From Neurospora crassa OR74A (Eukaryota > Ascomycota > Sordariomycetes > Sordariales > Sordariaceae): a DNA stretch of 64,000 nucleotides. Position numbers and translations under genes: made by a program. How positions within the stretch are numbered: the stretch's first letter is position 1; the number at the start of each line of letters is the position of its first letter. The notes under the pieces are model-generated. The model was not told the origin of the DNA, did no database searches, and saw only the letters and a program-made list of their open reading frames with translations. Of this stretch, positions 11,501 to 22,485 are shown piece after piece. The DNA lies in assembly GCF_000182925.2 (NCBI RefSeq), contig NC_026501.1, positions 5,559,917 through 5,623,916 on the forward strand. Direction: 5' to 3'.

Positions 11501-13466
11501 GATGGCAGGAGGGATCATCTCACCGCCGACATGTTGCAGGAAGCGTCAAACGAGGGTTGCGTTTGGAGCAAAGAATGAGACGGCCGGCGGCCATTGCCAA
11601 TGTTGATCCCACTGCTACTCATCCAATTCGCGATTCCCAAAAGGGATAGCTCGGGGTGGAGATAGGAAAGAGAAGGCCAGAGATAAGATTTGGCGAGGTG
11701 TGGAAATGGGGTCGAAGCGAGGGTAGTAGCTAGTAGGTATAAGTAGCGTAGGGTACCTTTAGTGATACTACTGCTCCTGTATCTCTTACCAAGCTACCAC
11801 CACAACACTTTACGAGAGAGGGGAGGGAAGAGGGGGGGAGGGGGAGAGCGAAGAGGGGGAAGGGAAGATCGAAAACAGTAAATTACAAAAGAAAACAAAA
11901 ATAGAGAAAGAGAGAAAGAGAGAGCGAGGCTATACGTACGTCGGCTTCTTGGTACAGAAACGGCACAACTTCGGGCGCAGGCACTGGGGTTCGCGGCCTC
12001 GAGGGCACGGGCGAGGCATCCCTATCTCGCCCGCCGACAGTCGAGACGGAGCCAAAGGTGGAGGGATGGTGATCGGTGGCATTGGAGTAGTTGCGGTCCC
12101 GGTGCGAGCGACCGCTGCCTGGTAGGCTGTAAGAGTGTGATCGGTGTTCCTTCCCTGTGGACATGGGGCCCGAGTGACTCGGCTGGGGCAGGCTAATTTC
12201 CGACGAATCTCGGCCAGGCCAATCGTCCCGATCGCCAAAAAACTGCTGGAGCTTCTGTAGCCCGCCCCGGGTCTTGGAAGTCCGCGACCCTTGGCTGCTC
12301 GCCGTCGTCGTGATTGAAGCAATCGACGGCCGCCGCTCATCGTCGTAGTACGCCGAATCCGGAAACTCCATGCTGCCTGCCGACGCCTGCGAAGGCCGTG
12401 CCGTCATCGGCCGGATGCCCGGCGATAGCTGCGATATTACCGACAGATTATCCGTAGAGTCATTGAGGAAGCTGCCCATGGACATCCCGCCGCCGTTGTT
12501 TCCCCCCAGATACGGTGCGTACTGGCTGAGGTTGCTGAAGGTACCCGAAACTGATCCTGCAGCGTGACCCTGCTGCTGCTGCTGCTGTTGTTGTTGTTGC
12601 TGCGGCTGCTGCGGCTGCTGCTGACTGTGCGATGACGTTCGGCTCAATGCGCCGCCTGTGGTGTCCAACATGGCCGCCATTTCACGACGATATCCCCCCA
12701 GCTCGCTCATTCTGTGTTCGCGGATAGACGCATTGGATGGTGTAGTGGGCGACTGGGTCAGGCGCGAGCCCCCCGTGGGCGATACTTGTTGCTGTGGTTG
12801 TTGCTGTGTCGGCGTCTGCTGCGAGTGGTACTGAGAAGGGGATTGAGACTGCTGGGAATTCAATGACAACTGCGGCTGCGAACATGATTGAAGCGTGGCC
12901 TGTGACAGTGAGTGCGACCGCGTCTGCGTATGCGACGGCTGCGACTGGGACTGCGACGACTCGAAATCTCTCGATGACCTGCTGTAGATGGGCGGCCGAC
13001 GCATGCACCCGTTAGTTTGAACTGCAGGAAAATAGGGCAAGAACAGGCTTGACTTGTAAGAGAAGGGACGGCAAAGAAGAACGGGGTTTCCGGATAGTTG
13101 CGGTGACAGGACAGGACTGTGCAAGCAAGACTGGGTAGGTATCCGTATCACAGAACCGCTCGAGAACCACGAAGCCCCCAGGAAACAACAGACTGCGTCG
13201 CTCGCTTCAACTCACCTCGCAAATTGGGTGCCGTCATCCGTCTTCAAACGCGTCGGCGCAGGCCTGCGCGCACCCTGTGAGGCGGACCGAGATACATTGT
13301 GGCCGCCATTGCTGCTACTGCTGCCCGCTTGCAGCGACGGGGACAGCGGCCGTGTCATCGAGCTGCCCAGGCTGCTGGTCGGCGTCAAGGGAAATGGCTT
13401 CGCCGTGATGCTGGATTGTGCGCTGTCGATGGAGCTGTAGCGGGAGCCGCCGTCATTTCTCGTCAT
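5574..13466 (-). CDS. cr-1: Adenylate cyclase (fungal CR-1/Cyr1 type)
   Basis: This is the membrane-associated enzyme that makes cAMP from ATP for PKA signalling. Four exons (13466-13216, 12981-11940, 11247-5881, 5816-5574) give 2300 residues. The order is: a disordered Ser/Gln-rich N terminus with a polyQ run (about 204-221); a Ras-association domain (about 745-850); leucine-rich repeats (about 870-1225 and 1350-1460) split by a Ser-rich insert; a PP2C-like domain (about 1545-1815); the class III cyclase domain (about 1890-2105); and an acidic C-terminal tail in exon 4. The cyclase has the metal-binding Asp in FTDIKNS and EGDAFMVSF, the adenine-selecting Lys before EGD and Asp in MDYYG, and the transition-state Asn/Arg in NKASR. 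The PP2C-like domain has lost several metal ligands. Introns are 234, 692 and 64 nt, all with plausible branch sites. The ATG at 13466 opens exon 1 in frame. Confidence 0.95.
12570..12623 (-). repeat. CAG/CAA repeat coding for polyglutamine in cr-1
   Basis: On the coding strand this is a mixed CAG/CAA run interrupted by Pro codons. It encodes a nearly pure Gln tract around residues 204-221 of adenylate cyclase. Such tracts often vary in length between strains. Confidence 0.85.
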
Positions 13467-16400
13467 TGTCACCGGCGGGAGGCGAGCGGAACAAAGATGC
13501 CAACTACCAGGAGACCACAGCCATTCCACGTGAGGATGGGGATGGCCAGTGTTTTCAGGTCATGGCCTTGTCCGATGCTAAGATGGCGGGCGTGTCTTGT
13601 GGTGACGAAGAATGCGGACGTTGAATCCCGACAACCCAAGACGTTGCTGGCGTTATGCTGGTGTGTTGTTGAGGTGTTCAGCTGCTATCTCGTGGGTGGC
13701 TAGTCCAGGTCCGCGTTTGCCCTCTTTGCTGGGCCGGCAAAGTGGTTCTAATCGTCTCTTGTTAGGTATTTGCAGCGAATGGGAAATGGATCAGATGTCG
13801 ATGTTCACCAGCAGGTGAGTGGGCGTGGAGGTAGGGCGGTAGGTCACTGGCGTCCGGGTACCAACATGGGTGGGCGGACGGCGGACCAGGGTGGTGGGTG
13901 AGATGTGCGCCAAAGATGGCCCACCATCAGAAACTCGACAATTATGTGTCCAGTCCTCATCACTACCTCTAGGTACCCTAGTGGTCGGCATTTGGGGCTC
14001 CGACAATAGTGTACTGTGGCAGCGATTGGCCCCATAGCTAAATCTGTACAGGGCCTCAAAAAGAGCAGAGCACTCGGATTTCTTGACCGAGCGGGAGTCG
14101 CTACAGCCGTGTGACAGTCTGAGCCCGTGTGTAAGCCGCCCAAGATAAACAAGCCGGGCTGAGTCCGAAAGGTCCCCGGGCGGTGATATTGCCCATTGCA
14201 GACATGAGAAGGAAACGGGGGCTGACGAGCAAGTGTGAACATCAGGATAGTTTACACTGTCCCTCTGGTTGTCGGCCACTGCAACTTCTTCAAGTTGGGT
14301 TCCAGGACCCCAAGCCTTTCAGGACTGCGAGTTGGTGCTCGGCTGGAGTCCATGCAACCTGACTGCCAGGGCCTCTTCAAAGAAGCGTCCAATCGTTTTT
14401 CCAACATGTATTTTATGATGAGTTATCACCTGAAGCCGACGTATTTACATACTTCAGCGACCGAAGCAGACATATGAGGCACGGCATAACCTGCTGCCGG
14501 TTCGGGCCTGTATTACCTACAGTCCCATCTGCCATCTCAGTGCACTAGCGGGACCGCCCGAGTTATCTCGGTGACAAAACATAGAAGCTTTTTAGGCTTC
14601 CCATCCGTGGCCACAGTGTTTGCATCAGAGAGGTTCCTGTGCGCCAAAGCACCCCGAAATTATAGGTAGGTATCCATGTCAAGTCGGTGTCTGGTGTCAA
14701 TGTCAGGGCACCCGAACGGATGGTGCGCATATCGGTGAGCCGTACGTAGAGGTAGGGGTACATCGATTCGGAACGGCAAACTTCAGTTGCAGGGGTGGCC
14801 AGCCAGCATCAATTCGCTCCGCGTGGGGGTATGCCCGCTCCCTCAGGCTCCGCAACCCTGTCGGTACCTCTAGGTATTTTGTGAACTTGAAGCTCACGAT
14901 GTTCCTGTTTTGAGATGTCTTACTTGGCGCCCAGAACCCCCCAAGTAGTCTACTATGTAAAATCTGTGAATGTCGCAGTATGAACGACTGAAAGCGCCTG
15001 TTTTCTGAACTGCATCTGTAAACACAACCTAACATCTCAACAGCTGCAAGGAACCATGCAATGTGTCGAGGGCCTGAATATGAGAATTGGTCGCCAGGCA
15101 CGGTACGTACCTTGTGTAGACGGGAGGTACCTTCATGGTCGGGTCGGTCCCCGGACCCCATTAACGTGGGAGGTGCGAGCGTCCGCCGTCGCTCGGTGTC
15201 TCTACCCCGTAAAATAAGGGACCTTGCCTTAACATTAGCCCGCGGTTCAAGATACGGGGCTACTAGCTACCCGAACACGTGTAGTGACGGGGTGTCGTTA
15301 ACCTCTACACTATTTTCCACTCACCTAACCTACACCTGTAACCAACAGAGCGTGCCCCGGCGAGGGATAAAGCACGCTAAAGTTCCAATATCATACCTAG
15401 GTAGCTAGGGTATGTAGGCTTTTCGTCGTTAGATAGGTAGATACCTAGCGGGACTGCATCTCCAATTCCACAATCTGCCCCCATCCCATTTTTCGTCGAG
15501 TTTCCATGTTATTCATCTCATCAACGAACTGGAAGGTTGCTTACATGAAGCCAAGAAATAGAGCCGATCTGGAGCTTTACGCCTAGTTCATGGACAACTT
15601 GATTTTCCCTCCACAAAGAGAGGGGGAGCTTTTCGATTGAGCTGGCATGCCGTGATTCGATCTGAGGATAAAACCCGATGAATGGGTTCCCTCCCTGGGT
15701 CTCGCCACAGAGAGCGCGTCGTTCGTCGGAATGGGTCTACTTGAGCACAGGGTAGGCCGCTAGTCCCTCGCTTTTTTTGTTCCTTCTAGAGGAAGACAGC
15801 TGTGAGGGGTAGGGGTAAGTATGAAGCTGTGAGAGATTACATGGATGTCAAGTTAGGTGCCGTTTGGATAAAGAGCAGCTCAAATGTATGCCCTCAAATA
15901 CAACTCGGCGTAAAACGAGTTGGCAATGACTCGGAACAGCTACCGAGTTTGGAAGAAACAAAGTCGGACCGCCTGAAGTTTGCATGGGGCTGATAGTTCG
16001 CGACAGCTAACGTTCGCAGGGCATGGTTTGAAGAGTTGTAGCTCCGTCTAGTTTCATAATTGGTAGTGCCGCAATCGCGGAACAGTGAATCTGATTTGTG
16101 ACTTCGCACGTTTCTATCCTGAAACAAATGGAAACCTCTACAAACAGACGTGGTTTCCTTCTAAATCCCTTCCAACCAGCAACTTACATGGCAACCCGGA
16201 ACAAACCAACAATGTTTGGTGAAGGAAAAGGGGGCTTTGTGAGAAGAACATTGATGTGTGCCCAAGACGAGGAGAAACGCCCAAGGTGTTGCACGATCAA
16301 GGATATAAGAAACGAGAGAAGCTTGCCCAGCTCACAGGTTGTTTTATTTGCTCCTCCCAGCACATGCTATGTGAACATCAGCATGCTTGAGCCCCATCAA

Positions 16401-16504
16401 CAGTGCTCCCGACGACAAACTAAATCCTTCAGGTTGGCCACCTTGTGAACTCTTCAAGATATAGTTCTTACGCGTGCTCTCGGAGAAATGGGCGTGTAAA
16501 ATGA
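13467..16504. promoter_or_regulatory. 3-kb gene-free region upstream of cr-1
   Basis: This lies between the cr-1 start and the 3' end of the RTC4-like gene. No open frame has protein-family character. It is the richest part of the window for the short palindrome family: TACCTCTAGGTA twice (13964-13975, 14865-14876), GGTACGTACC (15102-15111), AGGTACCT (15125-15132), TACCTAGGTA (15394-15403), plus half-sites near 14663, 14746 and 15434. An E-box-like CACGTG occurs near 15275. I infer that it holds the cr-1 promoter and long leader; no transcription start can be placed. Confidence 0.5.
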
Positions 16505-18370
16505 TTAAAGATCGCCGAGTTCCGATAGACTGGATATTGAAGATATTATTGAATGACTGTCGTCATCCTTCTCAACCTCCATGTGATTGATATCGTTGCC
16601 GTTGGACTTGATACCTTCGCTCTCCTGCTTTGTGCCTTTTCGATCCCCGGATTTGATTCTATCATCATCTCTGATGTGAATGATATCATTGCCATTGGAC
16701 CTGATCTTTTCGTCCTGTCCTTCTTCACCATCTGTATCCTCGCTCTTGGGCTCCTCCTCGTCCTCGTCTTTCAACCTGCTTTCATACTCGTATCTGAGAT
16801 GAGCCTCGTCCTCGTCTCTGAGGCCCATCTCATCATTTTGGCTTTCCTCGTCTTCTTCGTCCTCATACAAGACGTGGTCTGCATCTTCTTCGTTCAAAAG
16901 CTCTCCTACCCATGTGCTGTCTTTCATGATAGTCCTTGCCTGTTCCTCTGTCACTTTGTCTGTCCCTTCCTGAGACATATCCTCCATAATCAGCCGCACA
17001 GCCAACTCTGGGACCAAAACGGATTGTACGTATACCATATAGCCACGCTTCGAAACCAGGCGATCTTGCACCGCTCTCTTCCGTAACTCTGAAGAGAACT
17101 CATTGACCAAGGATTCCGACATAAGCCGCAGACCGCGCATGCCGTAGTACCCAGGAGTCAGATTCCCCTCTGATTTCAGTAGAGTCTTGTTCTGACCCGA
17201 CTTGATCTTGTCACTGAGGGCATTGGCGTAGTAGGATTTACCGCCGTTGAGAATGGTGCGAAGAAAGTCGTGGTGCTTCTTTATCCGCTTGTCCAGCACA
17301 GTCCAATCGATGTCAGGATATCCCTTGTTCTGCCATTCTTCCTTGGCTGATTTCCTCTTGTGAGAAAGGCAGAACTGTTGTTCTTGGTGAAGAGTCATTC
17401 TAGTTTGCCTCGCTCTAAGGGTGTCAAAGAAGGACTCGTCGACATCCTCGTCACACATCGGGCAGACGAGCTTCCGGTTTGACTCAGGAGCGGAGTCGAA
17501 ATTTTTGAGGGGTGAGCTTAGCAGTATAGGTAACGTAATGTCTGCTTCTTCGAATCCTGATTCCAGCTCTTTGTCCAAATCGAAGGGAGATGAAAAGTCC
17601 TTTGGAATTCGTAGAATAGTCGGCTGTCGCTTCTTGGCTTCTTCCTCAGCTTTTCTCTTTTCCTTGTCAGATTTCGACTTTACAGGCCGTACACGAGGTC
17701 GTACAGAGCCTGTCTTGGTAAGCTTCGTTACCGAGGAAACATTGGTTGGAGAGGAGCCAGATATCGCATCGGGGATTCGAAAGTTCGTCCTGGGAGCGTC
17801 CGCCTTCCCATTCTCGGCGGCTGCTGGTGGTATTTTGAGTACCCTTGGGGTTTTTAACCCTGGCTGTTTCGTATCTCTGGGTATGTGGAAGCCGTTGTTT
17901 TTGCCAAATTTTTTCGATATCTCTTTCCTGGATTTGAAGATGCTAGACTGGTGCTGGCTGCCCAACTGTTGCTGACCCGTCTTCTTTTCCGTAGATACCC
18001 TTTTTGGAGGAGGCTGTACGATTGAGCTTCCTTCATGGTCAGTCTGATCATCTTCAATTTCATCCAGCAACCTTTTTTGTTGCCGCGTCGCTGGCCTTGT
18101 AGATGAGTTGGTGGTGATGTCGGTTCCTGGAGAGCTGCCGTGTTCTCTGGAGGGAGAAGTTGACTTTTGTTCTCCCTGTCTGCCACGATGCAATAAGTTC
18201 GTCAAATCGCCTCTCATGGATTCCGCAAATCCTTCCTCGTCGCTGCTCTGAGGAGGTGCATCTGGATCAACATCGTCCATTTTTGAAGGAATGGTTAGAA
18301 GCGGTGGCACCCCTCGTTGATTTTTGCTTAATCCAAGGAACCGGTTGCCCTGTGGCATGCTGGGCTTCAT
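16505..18370 (-). CDS. RTC4-domain (restriction of telomere capping 4-like) protein
   Basis: A single-exon gene of 621 residues. The N-terminal half is low-complexity and basic, rich in Ser/Lys/Pro, and looks disordered and nuclear. The recognisable part starts about residue 300 with the Cys pair in CPMCDEDVDE, then FCLSHKRKSAKEEW, a long helical segment with YYANALSDKIK, and GYYGMRGLRLMSE. This is the RTC4-like C-terminal domain named after yeast Rtc4, whose biochemical role is unsettled. The last 100 or so residues are highly acidic and carry an imperfect internal repeat (SNGNDIIHI and SNGNDINHM). The start at 18370 is the first ATG of the open frame. Function beyond the domain name is unknown. 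Confidence 0.75.
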   Translation of the reverse strand: MKPSMPQGNRFLGLSKNQRGVPPLLTIPSKMDDVDPDAPPQSSDEEGFAESMRGDLTNLLHRGRQGEQKSTSPSREHGSSPGTDITTNSSTRPATRQQKRLLDEIEDDQTDHEGSSIVQPPPKRVSTEKKTGQQQLGSQHQSSIFKSRKEISKKFGKNNGFHIPRDTKQPGLKTPRVLKIPPAAAENGKADAPRTNFRIPDAISGSSPTNVSSVTKLTKTGSVRPRVRPVKSKSDKEKRKAEEEAKKRQPTILRIPKDFSSPFDLDKELESGFEEADITLPILLSSPLKNFDSAPESNRKLVCPMCDEDVDESFFDTLRARQTRMTLHQEQQFCLSHKRKSAKEEWQNKGYPDIDWTVLDKRIKKHHDFLRTILNGGKSYYANALSDKIKSGQNKTLLKSEGNLTPGYYGMRGLRLMSESLVNEFSSELRKRAVQDRLVSKRGYMVYVQSVLVPELAVRLIMEDMSQEGTDKVTEEQARTIMKDSTWVGELLNEEDADHVLYEDEEDEESQNDEMGLRDEDEAHLRYEYESRLKDEDEEEPKSEDTDGEEGQDEKIRSNGNDIIHIRDDDRIKSGDRKGTKQESEGIKSNGNDINHMEVEKDDDSHSIISSISSLSELGDL

Positions 18371-19119
18371 TTTCTCACAGCTCAGGTAGAGAACAGGCCT
18401 TGGGGATATTGGCGAGGCGGTATCGTGCCTGAGAGCTCAGACTGGAACTTGCTGCAGTCGTGCGAGAGCCGAGTGTTTTTGTGGTTGCAGTTCCAGGACG
18501 AGGAAGCCAAAGTGTTTAAGTATTGCTTGGGAAGATGCTAAACAGCCCAGGTACCATTGAAACTCATAACCTGCCCGCACACGTTCTCTTTTGAGGACCA
18601 TATGGTCAGGGCAACGCCCACCTTCAGAAAGATGGAGATAGTGAGAGGTAATCCTCCTGCACCTTAGTTCATCTCACTGCATTTCTCGGTCCGTCGTGAA
18701 GCGTGATGTCCTGCAGAGCCAACAAGGTTCCCGCATCCAAGTGGAAACTCGCACACAATAGTAAAGATGTAGGACACTTCAGACGACCGACGCGTCGTGT
18801 CGGTAAATGCGGGGCCGCGGGGCGCTCTTTCCCCTTGACATGCTAGAGGTAGGTGCGTTGTGGACGCCACACAAAGAACGAGCACAGCGTTACCTAGGTA
18901 GAGGTACCTACACCTCAGCACGTTACACCACATTTGTACTGCGTACACTAGCTCCAGCACGGCGGAAGCCTCAAGGTTAGGTACCACCACCACCACTTCA
19001 CGCATGAACAGAAACTACCTTACTACTCCCGCCGAGCTCACTCTGCACCAACTTCGTCAGATCGCAAGTCCAACACCTGAGTACTTCAGTGTTAATTTCG
19101 TGTGGACAGAGTGTTCCAG
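18371..19119. promoter_or_regulatory. Divergent intergenic region between RTC4-like and dynamitin genes
   Basis: About 750 bp serve two genes transcribed away from each other. It contains a perfect TACCTAGGTA palindrome at 18891-18900 followed at once by AGGTACCT at 18902-18909, with further half-sites near 18844 and 18978. No coding sequence is seen. Confidence 0.55.
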
Positions 19120-20528
19120 ATGGCATCAAATCGAAAGTATGCTGCCCTGCCGGACCTGGTAAGCCTGCCTGCTCTGGAAGCTCGCAAACGAACTGGTTAC
19201 TAACCACACCGCAATCCAGGATTCCGCGCCAGACATATACGAAACACCAGAATTAACTGACGACAATTCCACAGTTCCGGTGAGCTGACTCTCAGCTGTC
19301 CCGTTCGGCGCAAAACTAACCATACTCTAAGCCTACAACGGTGAGGTCACCCTCTGATAACGAGTTCGATGAGGAAGAAGATGATTCTGCCGCCATTTCC
19401 CGGTCGCGTCTCCGGATCGATGAGGCCCGTTCGAGGTTCATGCCTGCTGCGGTAGACGCCAGCGATGTCGACTTCTCAGACCGGCTCAGCAGCAAGAGGA
19501 AGTCTTACAAGTCTGCAAGTCGGCGACAACGGATTCTAGAGGATGGCACTGAGGAGCTGGGCGACCTAAGTGACGAGGATGGCGCAGAAAACTTGGCCAG
19601 AAAGCTTGCACGGCTAAAGCGCGAAATTGAGGAGGCCAAGGAGGAGTATGAGAAGCAGAAGGCTGCGGCAGAGCAGCCCAAAGCAGAGACAGCGGGCCAG
19701 GACGAGGAGGAAATCGAATCCCTGAGCAGGACCTTGGATGAGATGTCAAAGCTCGATGACCTGCTTGCGCCTAGAACGGCGCCAGCAGGGCCAGCCAAGT
19801 CTGTTCGCATTGATGAGGGGCCGTTGGAAGCCACAGAAGGCTTCGCGAGCTACACTGTTACCTATGCACCAACCTACGAGGAAACACATGCGCTAGCAAA
19901 GGCAGCCGATTTCGATCACCGGCTCGTCATTCTGGAGAAGGCCCTAGGGGTTGGATCTCCAGAGATGCCCGAGTTCGACTCGAACGGCCTACCGAGAGCG
20001 ATACTGCCTATCTTGGAGACTCTCCACAATCAGGTCAAGACCTTATCAGAGGCCTCGACATCCTCTTTGGACAGCATTACTCGCAGAGTCCGGACCTTGG
20101 CACAGGAGGCTGAAAATCTAGAGAAAGCGCGCAAGAATGCAAAGGCAGCTCACGAGGCGCTTGCATCGACAGGCGCAACGCCAGTGATGGATTCAACTGC
20201 GGCCGAAGACTCGGAGCTGACGGCCAAGATCAACGCCCTCTACGGAACCATCCCAACGATCGAGAACCTGACGCCTCTACTGCCTCCTCTACTGGACCGT
20301 CTAAGGTCTCTCAGGGTGATTCATTCCGATGCCGCTACAGCATCGGAGACGCTGGCACGTCTAGAAGCAAAGCAGGCCGATATGGCGGGTGATATTCAAC
20401 AATGGAAGGAAGGCCTAGAAAAGGTCGAAGCAGCCATGAAGCATGGAGACGCTGCCATGGTCAAAAACATGGACGTAATGTCGGGATGGATCAAGGAGTT
20501 GGAGGCAAAGATGGCGAAGCTGAATTGA
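19120..20528 (+). CDS. Dynactin subunit 2 (p50 dynamitin)
   Basis: This is the dynamitin subunit of dynactin, which links dynein to cargo and holds the p150 shoulder to the Arp1 filament. Three exons are read: 19120-19158 (13 codons, ATG in GATGGCATC), 19220-19279 (20 codons) and 19332-20528, giving 431 residues. The N terminus KYAALPDLDSAPDIYETPEL is the conserved Arp-filament-binding peptide and is only complete after splicing. The rest is long coiled coil, ending with a conserved block before ELEAKMAKLN. Introns are 61 and 52 nt with CTAAC branch sites. The second acceptor is AAG, less usual than CAG or TAG but the only one that keeps frame. The N-terminal peptide and the coiled coils make the family assignment firm. 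Confidence 0.9.
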
Positions 20529-21450
20529 ACGCCATGGCTGTCGTGTCCAAGTAAGATATCCAGCATTAAGGCGAAATGCTTATCACGAACGCCTTGTTGT
20601 CTGCAAGAGCCCAACTGAACCTGGGCGCATCACTGTGCAATCTTCTCCAAGACGTGCAAATAGATGAAGACATGAGGTCGAGATTGCCTGCTTCAAACAC
20701 CATTGGTATGTCCGACTTGTATTTACTACTGCCACTGCAAAAAGTCGAGGGCTTGTCGTACCAACTGGTACTCTAGGACGAGAACCCTGGCGACCCCGAG
20801 CTCAAGGGTTTCGGAAGCTTCCATCGATGCAATTGCAGGTCCACTCAACGACCAATCAGGTGAGCCCTTGGCACCAGAAGCTTGGATCCACTCACGTTCA
20901 TCGATAAAAAGTCGAGTCCTGAAAACCAGCAGAAATTTTCCTCTTGCACACTCTTTCCTCAGGTTCTCCGGCAGTGACTTGTCATTCCCCAACGCCTGGC
21001 TTCACTGCCTCCAAGTGGAACATCAAAATGGCTTCGTGAAGACTATCACTGTCGAGACCCAATGGGATCTTGCAAAGCTGTTAGTTATCATGCTTTGAGC
21101 AGCTGCTCTTGTCACTAGTGCGATCAGCACGTGACGGAGACAATTCGACGACGATGCGTCGGTCTTGAAGCCCAGAATTCCTGAGCGAGATGATGCATTT
21201 CTCACGAAACAACCACCAGAAAATACCCGATTGGTAAGTCTACCCCCCAAACCACCCAATTGGGCTCCCTACACTACGGCTCGGATGATGCATTAAATTA
21301 TTTGCTACTCTGAAGTACATTGATGTCTCAATAATCACCAAGATCTCTGACAATCCAGCCACCATTCACTTCGTCTTACATCTTCATGATCCCTTTGCGT
21401 TGGAGAAGGCTAACAAGACACAGTCTGACAGGATCTGATTCACGATCACG
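20529..21450. other. Intergenic between dynamitin and cnxG genes
   Basis: These 0.9 kb hold the dynamitin 3' UTR and the promoter and leader of the next gene on the same strand. I see no gene or repeat. Confidence 0.5.
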
Positions 21451-21750
21451 ATGAGCGCGCCGAAACCCCCAAAGGGTCATTTCAACATCCTGTACTTCGC
21501 AACTGCTAGCTCCCACACAGGCAAGGATATGGAAGCACTACCGGCGCCGCTACCCTTGCGGAAACTCTTTGACACACTCGAGGAGCGGTACCAGGGTATT
21601 CGAGAAGCGGTGCTTGATCACAGCCTGGTCACGATAAACTTGGGCTACGTGGATATGCCGAGCAGTGAGGATGAAGACGGCGAGGATAACGTTACTGTTA
21701 TCCAAGAAGGGGACGAGGTGGCTATCATACCTCCGGTCAGCTCCGGCTGA
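21451..21750 (+). CDS. cnxG: Molybdopterin synthase sulfur-carrier subunit (MoaD/MOCS2A/CnxG)
   Basis: A 99-residue single-exon protein with the ubiquitin-like MoaD pattern: a first strand HFNILYFATASSHTG, then the PLRKLFDTLEERY helix, VTINLGYVD, and the closing EGDEVAIIPPVSSG. Family members carry a C-terminal thiocarboxylate and donate sulfur to molybdopterin precursor, together with the large subunit (MoaE/CnxH). The product serves nitrate reductase and other molybdoenzymes. The last residues are Ser-Gly, not the Gly-Gly typical of bacterial MoaD. No splice alternative clearly restores Gly-Gly. The start ATG lies in CACGATGAGC and is the only suitable Met. Confidence 0.85.
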   Translation: MSAPKPPKGHFNILYFATASSHTGKDMEALPAPLPLRKLFDTLEERYQGIREAVLDHSLVTINLGYVDMPSSEDEDGEDNVTVIQEGDEVAIIPPVSSG

Positions 21751-22485
21751 AAGCGGGGGATACATGCAGACATTGTCTACCTTTTACAAACAAATAGAAC
21801 TTCGGTGTTTGAACTGCCAGAATGTGTCCATTGTGTGAAGTTTGCTATCTTCGAATTGGGTCGCAGTATGAGCTCTGTTGGTGTATCTTTGTTCGAAATT
21901 CAGGCTTTCAACAATCAGAGAAAGCCATCTGTTTGAGCCCTCTCCGCGCATTCCTTACCATGACCCCCGCACTTGAATACGGAGTGTCCCAACAGGTAGT
22001 TGTGGTGAACAACACCTTGCAGGATCATCATCATTCTTTTGACATGCACTGGAATGATCCTATTCCTCATCAAGACCCATATGGGTTGCGATCGGCCAGC
22101 TGCCCCTGCCTTCCACTGTTCCCGTCGCTAATATAATGTAGATAGCTACCCCGCTATCCCCAAGATCGTACGCGAACTGGAAAGAGCTGTACATAACGCT
22201 GCCGTGTCACCAGTGGAGTAAGCCGTTAGCAGGCCAACCCTCGTCTCACCTCCTTAATTGCCTGTCCACCGGGCGCCCCGTACGCTTCTCATTACACCGG
22301 ACCTAGCACCGCAAAGGGGCATTACCGCCTGTATTCCATCCCCTCGTTGTTACACCTTTACTCTCACTCCAGTTATAAACAACAGCACAAGAGCTCAGAA
22401 GGAAACATCACGCATCCAACGCCGTCGATACCCCCAAGTCAAACACTCCATCGAAGCACACCAGCACCGTCTTGAAACCGAAACC
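21751..22485. other. Intergenic and leader upstream of the SH3BGR-like gene
   Basis: The stretch holds the cnxG 3' UTR and the upstream region of the next gene, pyrimidine-rich towards the right. An open frame runs into the next gene from 22258, but its upstream part has no conserved character. Nothing else is seen. Confidence 0.45.
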
